A DNA stretch of 48,872 bases from Chrysochromulina tobinii (GCA_001275005.1 JWZX01003070.1:1-48872); one strand, 5' to 3'. Counted from the stretch's first letter, positions 28,901 through 38,311 are shown. The notes: a model not told the origin generated them from the sequence alone. Numbers and translations are program-made.

Positions 28901-29349
28901 CGTGGGTTGGCGCTCACTGGCACGAGGAGACGGCGCCGCGCACCTTCAGCGGCTTCTTCTTGCCGCTCATCTTTTCAGGGCTGGGCTCTATTGAGGGGGT
29001 TGAATGGACCGATGCACACTTTGACGGCAGACCCGCGGCTACGCCTGAGAGCATCGCCGCCGTGCAGCCCTTCTGGCGCGCTCTCTTCTCGCATTGGGAT
29101 CTTTGGGTGCAGGCGGTGCGCGTGGCGGCACAGGCCGGCCGGCTGGCCGAGTTTCTCGCCAAGGGAGTCACCTCGAAAGCCTCCACGCTGGTGCCGCAGC
29201 GACTGCCCGCGATCGACGCTTGGACCTACGGCGCGGTGCCGCACCTGAAGCCGCAGAGCCAAAACGACTTGATCGAGCTCGCACTGGGGCCAACCGAGTC
29301 AAGCCGCTTCTACTCCTGTGTCCTCGCGCTTCACGAACGTGGACGATGA
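25959..29349 (+). CDS. 2H phosphoesterase / P-loop polynucleotide kinase fusion protein
   Basis: Join of 25959-28190 and 28288-29349, 1097 residues. ATG 25959 is the first in frame, but the frame is open upstream to 25833 and may include an exon. Residues about 135-250 hold two 2H motifs, SMHMTLAFQP (H168-M-T170) and NPHITLST (H225-I-T227), after a Glu-rich run. A minisatellite-coded region (262-370) and a Pro/Ala linker follow. From 598 comes a kinase: GLPGCGKST, VCSADVFFE, LGAAHESCRRAFENAL, VIVDNTNTQLKEYDNY. Across the intron this joins LHARNTHGVPMEVLRTM, the N4BP2L/AAA_33-type C-terminal segment. A GGGGK repeat (about 870-905) leads to an unrecognised 190-residue C-terminal domain. The kinase and CPDase pairing recalls CNP and Trl1, but the order is reversed and no ligase domain is present. 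Confidence 0.8.
26742..27067 (+). repeat. Coding minisatellites in the kinase fusion gene
   Basis: Two blocks. 26742-26873 holds two copies of a roughly 60-bp unit encoding DEADEAD...PAPL-VVGLVGV. 26874-27067 holds truncated units followed by three near-perfect 42-bp units starting at 26940, 26982 and 27024 that encode GMLRPSAVPSEQGL. All lengths are multiples of three, so the frame is kept. Confidence 0.95.
28191..28287 (+). other. Intron of the 2H-kinase gene with duplicated boundary
   Basis: 97 bp, GT at 28191 and AG at 28287, phase 0. Splicing is needed to reach the conserved HARNTHGVP segment; unspliced, the frame stops after 16 codons. A CGGGATCTTCGAGCAG 16-mer ends the upstream exon (28175-28190) and also ends the intron (28272-28287). 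The interior contains several CTCTGATT-like units that could act as branch points. Confidence 0.88.
28664..28776 (+). repeat. 15-bp repeat coding for Gly-rich GGGGK units
   Basis: About seven units of GGCGGAGGGGGCAAG with small changes, encoding KGGGG with one KGEGG and one KGGRG variant. It is probably a flexible basic linker that could bind nucleic acid. Confidence 0.95.
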
Positions 29350-29652
29350 GAGTATGACACTCAAACTGCGGTGGGGAAGCCTGTGCGGCACAAACATTCG
29401 TTCGGTTAGGGACGAAGCTCGAAGGAAGGGACCTTAAAAAGAGCATTGATGAAATGAAGACCTTTGACCACTGAGACAGACTCCCTTGGATGCATGGAAT
29501 TAAATTCCAAAATTGCCGTTAAGTTTCCGCTCCCTGATGGCCTGGACGAGAGTGCATGCAAATTTCAGAATGTGTTTCTATTTTTGTGCACGTTACTGAG
29601 GCGTGCAACTGCGGCGCCTCTCCCAGGTCGACGATCTTCGCCACACAGGAAG
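29350..29652. other. Short intergenic region
   Basis: About 300 bp between two genes on the plus strand. The frame of the downstream gene is open from 29464, but no ATG occurs that fits better than 29653. Nothing else is seen. Confidence 0.35.
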
Positions 29653-30723
29653 ATGGCCGAAACGCATCGCCACCTTGAGCTCGAGGAGGAGCATCAGCGG
29701 CGGCCGCGCAAAGGGGTCGACATGGCAGTTCTTTGGAGTGAAGCGCTGGCAGAATTGCCGCGCACCACGTCCCCCTCGACGTATCGGTCAGAGCGATCAA
29801 AGGAACGTATTGCGGCTATGCGATGGCGCGTCGATCGCCACCAAGCCGACGATGACGAACGAATTTCCGCCGATAGGCAGAGAGAGGATGTCGAGAAGTA
29901 CAATCGCGAAGGCGCTCAGGCAGTCATTGACGCTCACTGCCTGAGCGCCAACGACATGATACCACGTTGGGCGCGCGAATCGACGATGCGCGTCCACAGC
30001 CACACGGCCGCCAACTCCTACTTCGAGACGACGCGGCCTCTGCAGAAAGCGGGCGGTGCTGGGGCGTGGGGCAGGCTTGAGAGCATGTCCTCGACCTCGA
30101 CCCTCGCCTCGCACAGAAGTCCACTGCGCGCGAGCGCGAGCAGCTCCGCGTTGCTCGAGAGGACGGGGAATGCCGAGGGCGGGCGCGACACGCTACAGGC
30201 CACTGCGCCGCACGTCCTCCTCAATGTTTCGCTCGGCAGGTCCAGCGCGAAAGTCGTGCCTGACTATGTGCGCTTCCACAGACCTCCGGCCTTGCCAGCA
30301 AAGCGCGCACTCATGGCGTTTGAGAGGGCGTACGCCGTCAAGAATGAGGCGTGCTTCCGCGAGCACCTGCGCGTTGAAAAGGCGCACCGGCTGGCGGAGA
30401 CGGACGAATGGCACACCAAGATGAATTACCATCGCTCGCGACAGCTCCTAGTCCTGGGGAAGCAGCACGACACGGTCGTCGGGAGCTACCCAAGCCGCGC
30501 CTTCACAGCCTCAGCCTCCTGGGCCAACCTGAGCGACTCCAGCTTCCTGCCGACGCGTGCTACGACGCCGCAGGAGCTTCACCACACTAGTTTCACCGAG
30601 AGCTTCTCGCCAGCCAACAGCGACACCTATAACAGGGACCTAGACGTGAGTCGAGCCATGAGACCACCCATGCTCACGACGTCCACGCGAATGGTCAGCG
30701 TAACTGGTCGGCGTGTGAGATGA
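29653..30723 (+). CDS. Uncharacterised Arg/Ser-rich protein
   Basis: 356 residues from ATG 29653 (MAETHRHLELEEEHQRRP). No domain is recognised. The first third is charged and probably helical (YRSERSKERIAAMRWRVDRH, then DDDERISADRQREDVEKYN). The middle is Ser/Thr-rich and low complexity. A second helical segment (LMAFERAYAVKNEACFREHL, then MNYHRSRQLLVL) comes before a Ser-rich tail with FTASASWANLSDSSFLPTR. There are no membrane segments or signal peptide. Codon use is GC-rich like that of its neighbours, which supports a real gene. Such proteins are common among algal axoneme and microtubule inner components, but nothing here proves that role. Confidence 0.7.
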   Translation: MAETHRHLELEEEHQRRPRKGVDMAVLWSEALAELPRTTSPSTYRSERSKERIAAMRWRVDRHQADDDERISADRQREDVEKYNREGAQAVIDAHCLSANDMIPRWARESTMRVHSHTAANSYFETTRPLQKAGGAGAWGRLESMSSTSTLASHRSPLRASASSSALLERTGNAEGGRDTLQATAPHVLLNVSLGRSSAKVVPDYVRFHRPPALPAKRALMAFERAYAVKNEACFREHLRVEKAHRLAETDEWHTKMNYHRSRQLLVLGKQHDTVVGSYPSRAFTASASWANLSDSSFLPTRATTPQELHHTSFTESFSPANSDTYNRDLDVSRAMRPPMLTTSTRMVSVTGRRVR

Positions 30724-31493
30724 CCGGCAACAGATCATGTACACGCCACTTGCGTAGTCTTGCGGGGGTTGACGCAGAGCAATCATGCGAACTGCACTGA
30801 TCTCGCGATGGCCGATGCGATGCGCTGTGTTAGTTTTGACGATCATGCATCATGGTGGATTGTCGTGAATACGTGTAAAATACGTGTCGCTGAAGACGCT
30901 CATTAGCGCGACGGCGTCATATTCTGACGCTCGGCTGCGCGTCGGCCCCGTCGGCGTCGCTGGGCAGTCGCTGGGTCGGATCGCCCAGCCTGGCAAGCAT
31001 GCTGGCAAGTCAAAAGTCTGAGACTAAGTCTCAGACTTACGTTAGAGAGTCCACGGTGTCTGAGATCACTTCAATGACAAAGGTCACGTCTCCACGAGAC
31101 TGGCAGGGAGAGCGCCCCATGGAGCGCCCCCGAGCCCCGTCCCGCGTCCGGACTTCGCGCGCATACCGCAATCCGCATACAATCCGCATTACGTATTTGA
31201 TCATTCCCTTATTTTATTACAATATACAGTTACACATTACAGACACACAGGAGCGTCGAGACGGTCATCCGATGATCGCGTCGTGTCACACGAGCTTCGA
31301 CGACAGCACAGCGGCACTGTACACTGTATCCTTTTCACGCGCGTGCGTACGGCCTTGCTTTTCGTACAGCGTACGGTCGGGCCCCCACACAAGTTGAGGC
31401 ACAGTTAAGCTGGGTGAAGCTGTACGGCCGCCGCGTAGTACGGGTCCGACAGACAAAGGTCGTTTCATGCAGTATTTGTAGTACGCCGCCTCT
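30724..31493. other. Convergent intergenic region, no gene seen
   Basis: 770 bp between the 3' ends of the unknown gene (+) and the GH30 gene (-). It contains a short perfect palindrome-like AAGTCTGAGACTAAGTCTCAGACTT element near 31012-31036. No coding frame is supported. Confidence 0.4.
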
Positions 31494-31937
31494 TCAAAGT
31501 TTCTGTGGCTCAGCAAATGCCTCATAAGCAGCCTCAGCCTCATTGCCCTCGCCAGCTTGAGCGTAACGCGCCGTGTTGCCACGAAAATGGACCAACATGG
31601 CAAAGGCCGAGAGTACGGCCACGAAGGCGGCGAGACCCCAAAGAGGCAGGCCCCAGCTGCTGCCCACCTCCACGCCGGTGCCCTCGTTTGGATACTCGCA
31701 AACATGGACGTGTCGACCATGCGTGCACTGGAGGGCCGTCGTGACTGTTGTAGTCGCCCACGAGGGTGCATTTCCTTTTTCCTTTCCTGGAACCCGAGGG
31801 GCTGTGAACAGCATCTCGCCAGTCAAGTGTGCGTTCGTGGGCGTGGCCGCCAGGTCGGGCATCGCAAGTATCTGCTTCGGTTGCGAGGTCGACGACGGCG
31901 ATGGTGACGGCGACGGGCGCGGGCGAGGGCGAGGCGA

Positions 31938-31972
<35 letters not shown>

Positions 31973-31980
31973 AGGGCGAG

Positions 31981-32011
<31 letters not shown>

Positions 32012-34292
32012 TCGCGGGCGAGGGCGAGGGCGAGGGCGAGGGCGCGGGCGCGGGCGAGGGCGAGGGCGAAGGCGAAGGCGCGGGCGAGGGCGAGGGCGAG
32101 GGCGAGGGCGAGGGAGGCGGGAGCGACGGCGAGGGCGAGGGCCTCCAGCGGTAGGTGTGGATGGCATGGCCGGGGACGGAGTGCACAACGGCATGGTCAC
32201 TTGTGGCATCCTTGATGGTGATGTCCATGGCGTCGTCATTCGTGTTCATGACCACCATCGCCACCTCGCCGTCATCAGGGTGTTCGAATGCAACTGCGTC
32301 AAAGTGCGGCAGCTTCTGAAGGGGAGGCGCGAGGCAGTTGCCGTCGTCCGCACTCTTAACGGTCACGTCGCCCTCGCCGCTGATCACAAACGTCTGATTC
32401 TTCGTGCCGGCCGGATAGCACGGGAACGCCTGTGCCCCAGTCACCTGCAGGCCAGCATCGAGGCCCACTGTCCAGCCGGCGGTCTTCACGGCGGTCAAAC
32501 ACTTGCCTATCGCAGGGTTGACAATCTGAGATCCACCGTCTACAGCTTTGACTTCCCATGCCTGGTTGCCCGTGGCACCGTGCAGCGCGTCCGGGTTGGA
32601 TTCCTGCTTGCACGTCCAGAGCTGGATCTTAGGGAACCAGCATTCGCCCGAGATGCAAATCTCGACGCACTCGCCGCCCATGCCGTATCCATCTGAGCCC
32701 GGCGCCTCATTCGTGCCCGCTGCGACGATGAACGTGCCCGAGTCCCTATGCGTCAGGCGGAACAGCTGCACGGCGCTGTCCTTCTCGCACGGCATGAAGA
32801 CGAGTCCGGCGCCGTTCTTGATGTCGGCCGACTTGATCGGAGGGAGCTCCGTCTCCACTAGGTTCGTCAGCTTGACGGCGCGCATGCCTGGCCGCAGGTA
32901 GCGGCTGAACTGGCCCATATAGTAGAAGCTCGCCTGCTTAATAAAGTTGGTGCCGAAGCCCGTCGTGTTCTGCGGGTCGGCGATGATATTGGCGTCGCAC
33001 AGGTTCTTGAGGTGGTTGGGGCCGCCCTGCGGACTGACGATCAGATTCCAGTCGATCCAGCCGGTTGCCCAGTGCTTCAGGTCTTCGATCATGTCGAGCG
33101 CGAGCAGCTCAGCACGTGTCCACCATGCCGCCAGGCTCGGCGTCCGCAAGACCACGTTGCCGATGCAATTGCATGCCTCCGTGGCCAAGATTTCCTTTTC
33201 GGGCGCAATGGCATGCGCCGCGTCGAGGTTGGCGCCGTTGAGCCCGCCGTACCAATGGACGGCCACGCCGCGCATGTACTTTTTGGCGGCCTCGTCCGCG
33301 TACAGTCCCTGCGTCCATCCCACCACATGGTCCTTGTTATGATCGAAGCCGAAGATGCCCACCGACGGGTGGTCTGCCTCGAGCACAGGCCCAAGGTGGT
33401 CGCGCACAAAGGTCGCCATAAACTCGGGTGTCCATAGCATCGCCTCCCAATTGGGCGCCGCCTCGGGCTCGTTCTGCACCGTCACAGCCCAGATGTCGAT
33501 GCCGTGGCTCTTGTACGCCGTGATCCACTTCGAAAAGTACTTGGCCCACGGCCGCTGCATCTCTGGCAGCAGGCCGTTGGGACGGGCAGACCTGACTTGC
33601 GACTGGTTCTTGGCATCCCACCACACAGGAACGGGCACTTTCATCCACGCCGGCGGACTCCACGGAGAGGCGAGTAGCTTGAGCTCGGCCCCGCGTGCCT
33701 TCACCTTCTGCTGAGCCGCGGCCATGAATGGGATCATGCTGTTATCCACATCGTGCTGCACGGTGTTGTCAAAGTGCACGAGGTCCACCTGTGCAGCAGT
33801 AGGCAAGAGGGCTCACGTCAGAGCAGCGCGCGGCGAGCGGCTCCGTGGCAGCGGATTCGCAGTGCGTGGACGTGGCATGCGTACGTCGCCCTCGACGTCG
33901 TCAAACGTGTAGGATTCGACCGAGAAGTCGCATGAGTTGATGGGCACTCGCCCCAGCGTGTAGCCGAGACCTCCCTCAGCCGGCGATGCAAAGTACAGGC
34001 GAATGATCTCAGCCTGGTCCTCCGACGAGAGCGACTTCCAGTTCAGTGCCGCAGCCTCGGTGAAGGCGCCACCAAACCCCGCGAGCGTCTGATACTTCTC
34101 CGTGCGGTCAATGACCAGGGCCGGCGGCTGGTTGGAACCTGAGGCGTGCATGGTCAGCGGCGGCTGATCCTCGAGCAGGATGAGTGTTCCATCATTCTTG
34201 CGCATCGTCTGCGTCCATTCCACTGTAATCGACGCCGTCTGTCCCATCGCCATGAGCAGCAAACCGAAGCGCGGCGACATCGTCGGGGTCAT
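31494..34292 (-). CDS. GBA: Membrane-anchored GH30 glucocerebrosidase with inserted ricin-type lectin domain
   Basis: Join of 34292-33885 and 33788-31494, 900 residues. Exon 1 shows the GH30 start (TLAGFGGAFTEAAALNW, YTLGRVPINSCDFSVESY). Exon 2 continues with LLASPWSPPAWMK, AVTVQNEPEA with acid/base E243, and EILATEACN with nucleophile E340. The enzyme hydrolyses glucosylceramide or related beta-glucosides. Between the two halves of the C-terminal beta-sandwich lies a Cys-rich ricin-type lectin module (about 520-640, NQAWEV and NQTFVIS for the QxW sites). The GBA-like end FDAVAFEHPDD...HAIHTYRW follows. A long Pro-Ser/Pro-Ala stalk comes next, then one membrane segment (WGLPLWGLAAFVAVLSAFAM) and a short cytoplasmic tail. 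The N-terminal signal is weak, so a 5' exon may be missing. Confidence 0.9.
31918..32145. repeat. GGGCGA/GGGCGC hexanucleotide array coding for the Pro-Ser stalk
   Basis: About 38 hexamer units, mixed GGGCGA and GGGCGC on the plus strand, encoding alternating Pro-Ser and Pro-Ala on the minus strand. All frames on both strands are open through it, which produces several false open frames (Gly-Glu, Arg-Ala). Confidence 0.95.
33789..33884 (-). other. Intron of the GH30 gene
   Basis: 96 bp on the minus strand, GT at 33884-33883, AG at 33790-33789, phase 0 (GGCGAC|GTACGC to TGCACAG|GTGGAC). Exon 1 stays open for 23 codons past the junction, but splicing joins VEGD to VDLVHFDN in the GH30 frame. 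No boundary repeat is seen. Confidence 0.82.
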
Positions 34293-34321
34293 TTCGCGAG
34301 ATGCGTTTTCGGCGCGATGCC

Positions 34322-34370
34322 CGTACCGGTACGGTACATTACCGGTACAGTACAGTACCGTACCGGTACG
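34322..34370. repeat. Perfect 16-bp inverted repeat upstream of the GH30 start
   Basis: Arms 34322-34337 (CGTACCGGTACGGTAC) and 34355-34370 are perfect reverse complements with a 17-base loop that itself contains ACCGGTAC. It lies 30-78 bp upstream of the GH30 ATG, in its 5' UTR or promoter, so it could form a hairpin in the leader or bind a dimeric factor. Confidence 0.9.
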
Positions 34371-34449
34371 CGAGATCCAATCACACAGGATGTGTGCCGA
34401 AACACGGTATACAGGACTTCGTTGGGCAGGGCGCTAGTTCATAACCCCG

Positions 34450-36111
34450 TCAACCCCACAGCCCGACGCTCATCTCCGTGACGAGGTCTGCCGTGCGTGG
34501 CCGACTCGCGTTGCCACCTCCCGCCGCGACTTCCATCCTCGCGCAACAGCCCATGTGCTCAATGGGGGGCGCGCCCCACGGCGTGGTCGCCGCCGTCCAT
34601 CCCCATCCCGTCTGGCAGTCGACGCATGTAAATACTCCAACGGACGGGCGCGAGCTCACGTGCCGGAAGGCTCGCGCGCTGAGATGGGCAGTGATCGCGT
34701 CCTTGATCTTGTGCACGACGACGACACTCTCGTCGGGCAGCGTGTGCTCGTCGCGCAGCGTCACCCAGAAGCGGTTGTGTACCCACTTGATCAGGGGGAA
34801 GTAGAGGAGCGGTAGCCGGTGAAGCGCTGCCGTGGAGGCCACAAGGTAGCCCGTCCCCACATCCTCTTCGAGGAAACCAACCCGGAGCGGCACACCATTC
34901 ACCCCGCGTGGGGGGCGGGCGACGCCCTGCTTGGTGCATAGCCCGGCGACCACACGCGCCACGCGCTGCGCCGGCACGCTCCCCATGACGGCCGCCGCGA
35001 GCGCCGCACTGAGCACGTGCAAGCTACCGTCGGCGTATGGAAAGGGGCCTGCACCGCATGCGCTCGCCTCTCGCTGGAGTGCGGTGGGTGGTGCGAACGG
35101 CGGACCGGATTCGTCAAAGGTGCCGCAGCCGCCGTAGCCCGACGGATGCCAGAGCCGCCAGCGCATCGGGCCGTAGTAGGCATAGGGCGGCGCGTCGGGG
35201 CGGTCGCATGCGAGGGCCGCCGTCGCACCCGCCGCCAGCAGATCAGTCCGCAGACGCGGCAGGTTGATGAGCGAGTCGTCATCTGACTTGCCATACCATG
35301 CGTAGCCCGGATGGGTCACGAGCGCACTTTCGTACCAAGCGAGCGTCTTGTGGAAGATGTAAGGTGTCATGCAGTCGGACGTACCGTTGAGCACGTACAT
35401 GTCCTCCGGATGCCGCCGCTGCTCGAGCTCGAAAAAGGTGCGCTCGCCGCTATTGAGTGGGCAGCCAACGCCAAAGACGAACTGGATGTGCATGCCGCGC
35501 GCTCGGCCCAACGCGCGCGTGTGGTGCCGGATCCATGCACGACGGTCAAAGTTCGCCGGGACGCTCAGGACGCCGACTAGCAAAATGCGGTCCTCGTCGA
35601 CCCGGGACCCTTGCGGTGCCGCGTGTGCCGTTTGCCCAGCGGCGCCGGCGGAGCTCTGCAGGTTGCAGCGCGACGGGCCTGCCAATGTAACCGCTCGTGA
35701 TGATGATAAGTCCGATAAGCCCGATGCGTCCACGTCGGTGCGAGCAGAGGACCTCCTGGCCGCTCTGCGCCGGTCTCGAGAGCGAGCGAGCGGCAAGGAT
35801 GCATTCGACACTGGTCCGCTCCGGAAGCCCGGCACAGCGTGTGAAAGACAGCACGGCCCATGATACCAGCTGCAATCATGAAATTTCGTGCTCACCGAGA
35901 TGTAGTTGCAGCGTGCACACGCCAAGCAGAGGGCCATGCACGATGTAACCGCGGTCTGCCACGTTTCCGCGTCACGCGAAGGCATCCGCAAGTTGCCCTT
36001 GAAACCGTATGTGCAATCGCCGCGATCGTCATCGACCGTCTCGCCGCACTGACCGTGCGAGGCCGCATCAAGCCACTGGCGGGCCGTAGCAAAACGCTGC
36101 TCGTCGGCCAT
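34450..36111 (-). CDS. GT31-type beta-1,3-galactosyltransferase-like protein with Cys-rich N-terminal module
   Basis: 553 residues from ATG 36111. Residues about 20-100 form a cysteine-rich, PAN-like module (WQTAVTSCMALCLACARCNY, then HDCSWYHGPCC) often placed ahead of algal surface enzymes. The catalytic part is GT31-like: ILLVGVLSVPANFDRRAWIR, then FVFGVGC, then AWYGKSDDDSLINL with the metal-binding acidic triplet D277-D279, and VGFLEEDVGTGYLVA further on. Such enzymes transfer galactose or GlcNAc in the Golgi. No signal anchor is visible at this start, so an upstream exon may carry it; only 222 bp separate the ATG from the transporter gene stop. Confidence 0.82.
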   Translation of the reverse strand: MADEQRFATARQWLDAASHGQCGETVDDDRGDCTYGFKGNLRMPSRDAETWQTAVTSCMALCLACARCNYISVSTKFHDCSWYHGPCCLSHAVPGFRSGPVSNASLPLARSRDRRRAARRSSARTDVDASGLSDLSSSRAVTLAGPSRCNLQSSAGAAGQTAHAAPQGSRVDEDRILLVGVLSVPANFDRRAWIRHHTRALGRARGMHIQFVFGVGCPLNSGERTFFELEQRRHPEDMYVLNGTSDCMTPYIFHKTLAWYESALVTHPGYAWYGKSDDDSLINLPRLRTDLLAAGATAALACDRPDAPPYAYYGPMRWRLWHPSGYGGCGTFDESGPPFAPPTALQREASACGAGPFPYADGSLHVLSAALAAAVMGSVPAQRVARVVAGLCTKQGVARPPRGVNGVPLRVGFLEEDVGTGYLVASTAALHRLPLLYFPLIKWVHNRFWVTLRDEHTLPDESVVVVHKIKDAITAHLSARAFRHVSSRPSVGVFTCVDCQTGWGWTAATTPWGAPPIEHMGCCARMEVAAGGGNASRPRTADLVTEMSVGLWG

Positions 36112-36333
36112 ACAGCGACGCCTGAAGGCAGCGCTGCTGCAGTGCGCGCTGGGAGAGAATAGGCCTCGTGGACCTCAGGGGCCCGCCGCGTGCGGACCAC
36201 CACCAGCACACAGGTGTGAAGGTGTGTTAGGTCCTTTTTGGAACACATGCCGCCCAACACAGCGGCAATATGTATCCAACGATTTGTTCTCCACATATTA
36301 TACTAGACCAACAGTATATTTACGGGAGGAATT

Positions 36334-37596
36334 CTATCGGGATCCCATGCGGGAGGCGCGCACGATTTTCAGCCATCGCACGCGCGTTCCGTTTCCGCGC
36401 TTCGTACCGGTACGCTTCATCGTCGCCTCGCTCGGCGGTTCAAACTCATCGCGTTGAGATGAGTCTGAGAGCGGCTCCACCTCGGACGTGACCGAGGCCG
36501 TGGCCTTCGCCTCGCCGTGTACCGCCCCATGAGCGACTACGGCGCATCCCGCGAAGATGACAAGGCTGCCGAGGATAGCGAGGCCGTTCGTGGGTTGATC
36601 CAGGACGAAGATGCCAAATATGGAGGCGAAGACGATCTCTGCGTTGGCAAGGATGGCTGCGGTGGACGCTCGCAGATGCTGCACACTTGTGATAAAGGCG
36701 AGCTGTGCGGCGGTGATCGTGGCGCAATAGGCCAGCAGAAGTGCCCAGGCCGGCGCTCCATTCGGCCAGTCTAGTTGCGCCCAATGCGGTGGCTGATCGA
36801 GCCCGACAGTGCATGCAGCGATCGTGAGGGAGAGAAGACCGAGAGCCCACATCCCCGCCGAGTTGACGATCGCCGCCTTGACCCCGTGCTGCGCGAGGTA
36901 GCGACACCCAAGATTATAGTGTCCTCCGAAAAGCCCGCAGCAGAAGCAAAGGAAGACGCCGAAAGGGTCGCAAGGCTTGCGACCCTCTTGAGCGGCGAAG
37001 AGCCATGAGGGCTGTGAGATGATGATGACGCCACCGATGGTGATGGCTGCGCCGACGACCTCGGCGAGCGTGACGTACTCCGATTTGCCCAGGAGGCGCG
37101 AGAACATCATCGTCGAAAGGGTTAAGAAGCCGATGGCTATGCCGAAAGCATCTCCAAAGTCTACGTAGCTGTCCAATGCAATCATCAGGCAGAAGAGCGA
37201 CACGCCATTGAGCGAGCCGCTTATCACTGCTGCCACGCGTAGCCTGGGGCGGATCCGAAAGCACATGACCGACATGAATTCGTGGCCTTGCGCTTTTGCA
37301 ATGAGCCCGTTTAGTGTCCAAGCAAGGATGCCTCTTCCTAAGATCATCGTGGCCTGGGAGACACCGGCCATCATTATCTTCTTTGCAATCGTATTCGCAC
37401 ACGTGAAGAGCAAGGCACCGGCTACAACAAGAACCGAGCCGACGACGGAGGAAGGAATAATTCGATCACTGCGTAGTGGTTGCCCTTCCCGAGAACTGAC
37501 GTGCCCTTCACGAGAGGCAACATAGTCGCTGCACGAGCGCCGACGGTCGCCATAATGCATGTGCAGATCTATGTCGGCGAGATTTCTGCTCAACAT
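36334..37596 (-). CDS. Drug/metabolite transporter (EamA/SLC35G-like)
   Basis: 420 residues from ATG 37596. After a 50-residue polar N-terminus come about ten hydrophobic segments typical of the DMT superfamily, including SVVGSVLVVAGALLFTC, VISGSLNGVSLFCLMIAL, VVGAAITIGGVIII, WALLLAYCATITAAQLAFI and LAILGSLVIFAGCAVVAHGA. The two EamA halves are visible, the second containing ASTAAILANAEIVFASIFGI. The C-terminal tail (about 370-420) is charged and Arg-rich. Related proteins export amino acids, nucleotide sugars or other small solutes; the substrate cannot be read from the sequence. Confidence 0.88.
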   Translation of the reverse strand: MLSRNLADIDLHMHYGDRRRSCSDYVASREGHVSSREGQPLRSDRIIPSSVVGSVLVVAGALLFTCANTIAKKIMMAGVSQATMILGRGILAWTLNGLIAKAQGHEFMSVMCFRIRPRLRVAAVISGSLNGVSLFCLMIALDSYVDFGDAFGIAIGFLTLSTMMFSRLLGKSEYVTLAEVVGAAITIGGVIIISQPSWLFAAQEGRKPCDPFGVFLCFCCGLFGGHYNLGCRYLAQHGVKAAIVNSAGMWALGLLSLTIAACTVGLDQPPHWAQLDWPNGAPAWALLLAYCATITAAQLAFITSVQHLRASTAAILANAEIVFASIFGIFVLDQPTNGLAILGSLVIFAGCAVVAHGAVHGEAKATASVTSEVEPLSDSSQRDEFEPPSEATMKRTGTKRGNGTRVRWLKIVRASRMGSR

Positions 37597-37705
37597 CTTG
37601 CACAAACGACGGAGGACTGATGATGGGGCACGAGGCGTCTCGGAAGCGTCGAGGAATGGCGAACGTTCGCGACTTCTTCCTGTGAATTATAACCAATGGC
37701 TGTGA

Positions 37706-38311
37706 ATGTTCGAATTATCTCGAATTGGTGTACCCGAGGGTGTACCGGCACCCGGGGTGTTTTTGAACCGCTCACACAGTGCACACTGCTACGAGCTCAA
37801 ATGCTACACCCCCTTCCACGTCTCCCCCGCCATCGGCCTCGGCTCGACGGACAAGGGCGGCGCCGCCTCCACGGCGGACGGCGGACGCTTCGCCATGGGC
37901 AACACCGAGGAAGCCCTCATCGTCGCCAACCTCGGCGTACCAGAGCGGGGCGCGAAGGCTGATGGCCCTTGGCGCCGCGTCACAGGCACAGGCTGGGTCC
38001 GTGAGACACGCGACCACGACTACGCCGACGCCCAGCGCCGCGGTCACCCGGTGACCCTCCTGGTTACCGAGACCACGGGCGCGCTCTCCCCCACCTTCGA
38101 CCGCGCGCTGCGAGCGCTTGGTAAACACGCGCGCGCGCCGACCACCCATGATTCCACCCGGTATGGCATCTCGCGGTCCTCCCCCCACACCTTCCTTGCT
38201 CACCATCGCGCGGCCATCTCGGCAGCCGTCGTTCTCGCGGACGCAACTACCATACTCCTCGCCGCTCCCGCCATGAGCTTCAAGCTCACCCTGGGCATGT
38301 CGCCCTTCTAA
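37706..38311 (+). CDS. Repeat-family hypothetical protein fragment (possibly transposon-derived)
   Basis: 201 codons from ATG 37706; the conserved-looking part starts near CYELKCYTPFHV and runs through GNTEEALIVANLGVPERG, VTGTGWVRETRDHDYADA, LLVTETTGAL and AAISAAVVLADATTILL. The composition is protein-like with high-GC third positions. From general familiarity, proteins of this pattern occur in many near-identical copies in algal genomes as the end of larger mobile-element-like open frames, but that cannot be verified here. There is no upstream coding sequence, so it looks like a truncated C-terminal piece. The membrane-like tail AISAAVVLADATTILLAA may be only a buried helix. Confidence 0.5.
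   Translation: MFELSRIGVPEGVPAPGVFLNRSHSAHCYELKCYTPFHVSPAIGLGSTDKGGAASTADGGRFAMGNTEEALIVANLGVPERGAKADGPWRRVTGTGWVRETRDHDYADAQRRGHPVTLLVTETTGALSPTFDRALRALGKHARAPTTHDSTRYGISRSSPHTFLAHHRAAISAAVVLADATTILLAAPAMSFKLTLGMSPF

Noticed and set aside
31573-32239. Gly-Glu-rich and Arg-Pro-rich proteins at the hexanucleotide array
   Set aside because: They are frames of one low-complexity repeat whose minus-strand Pro-Ser frame is continuous with the GH30 protein.
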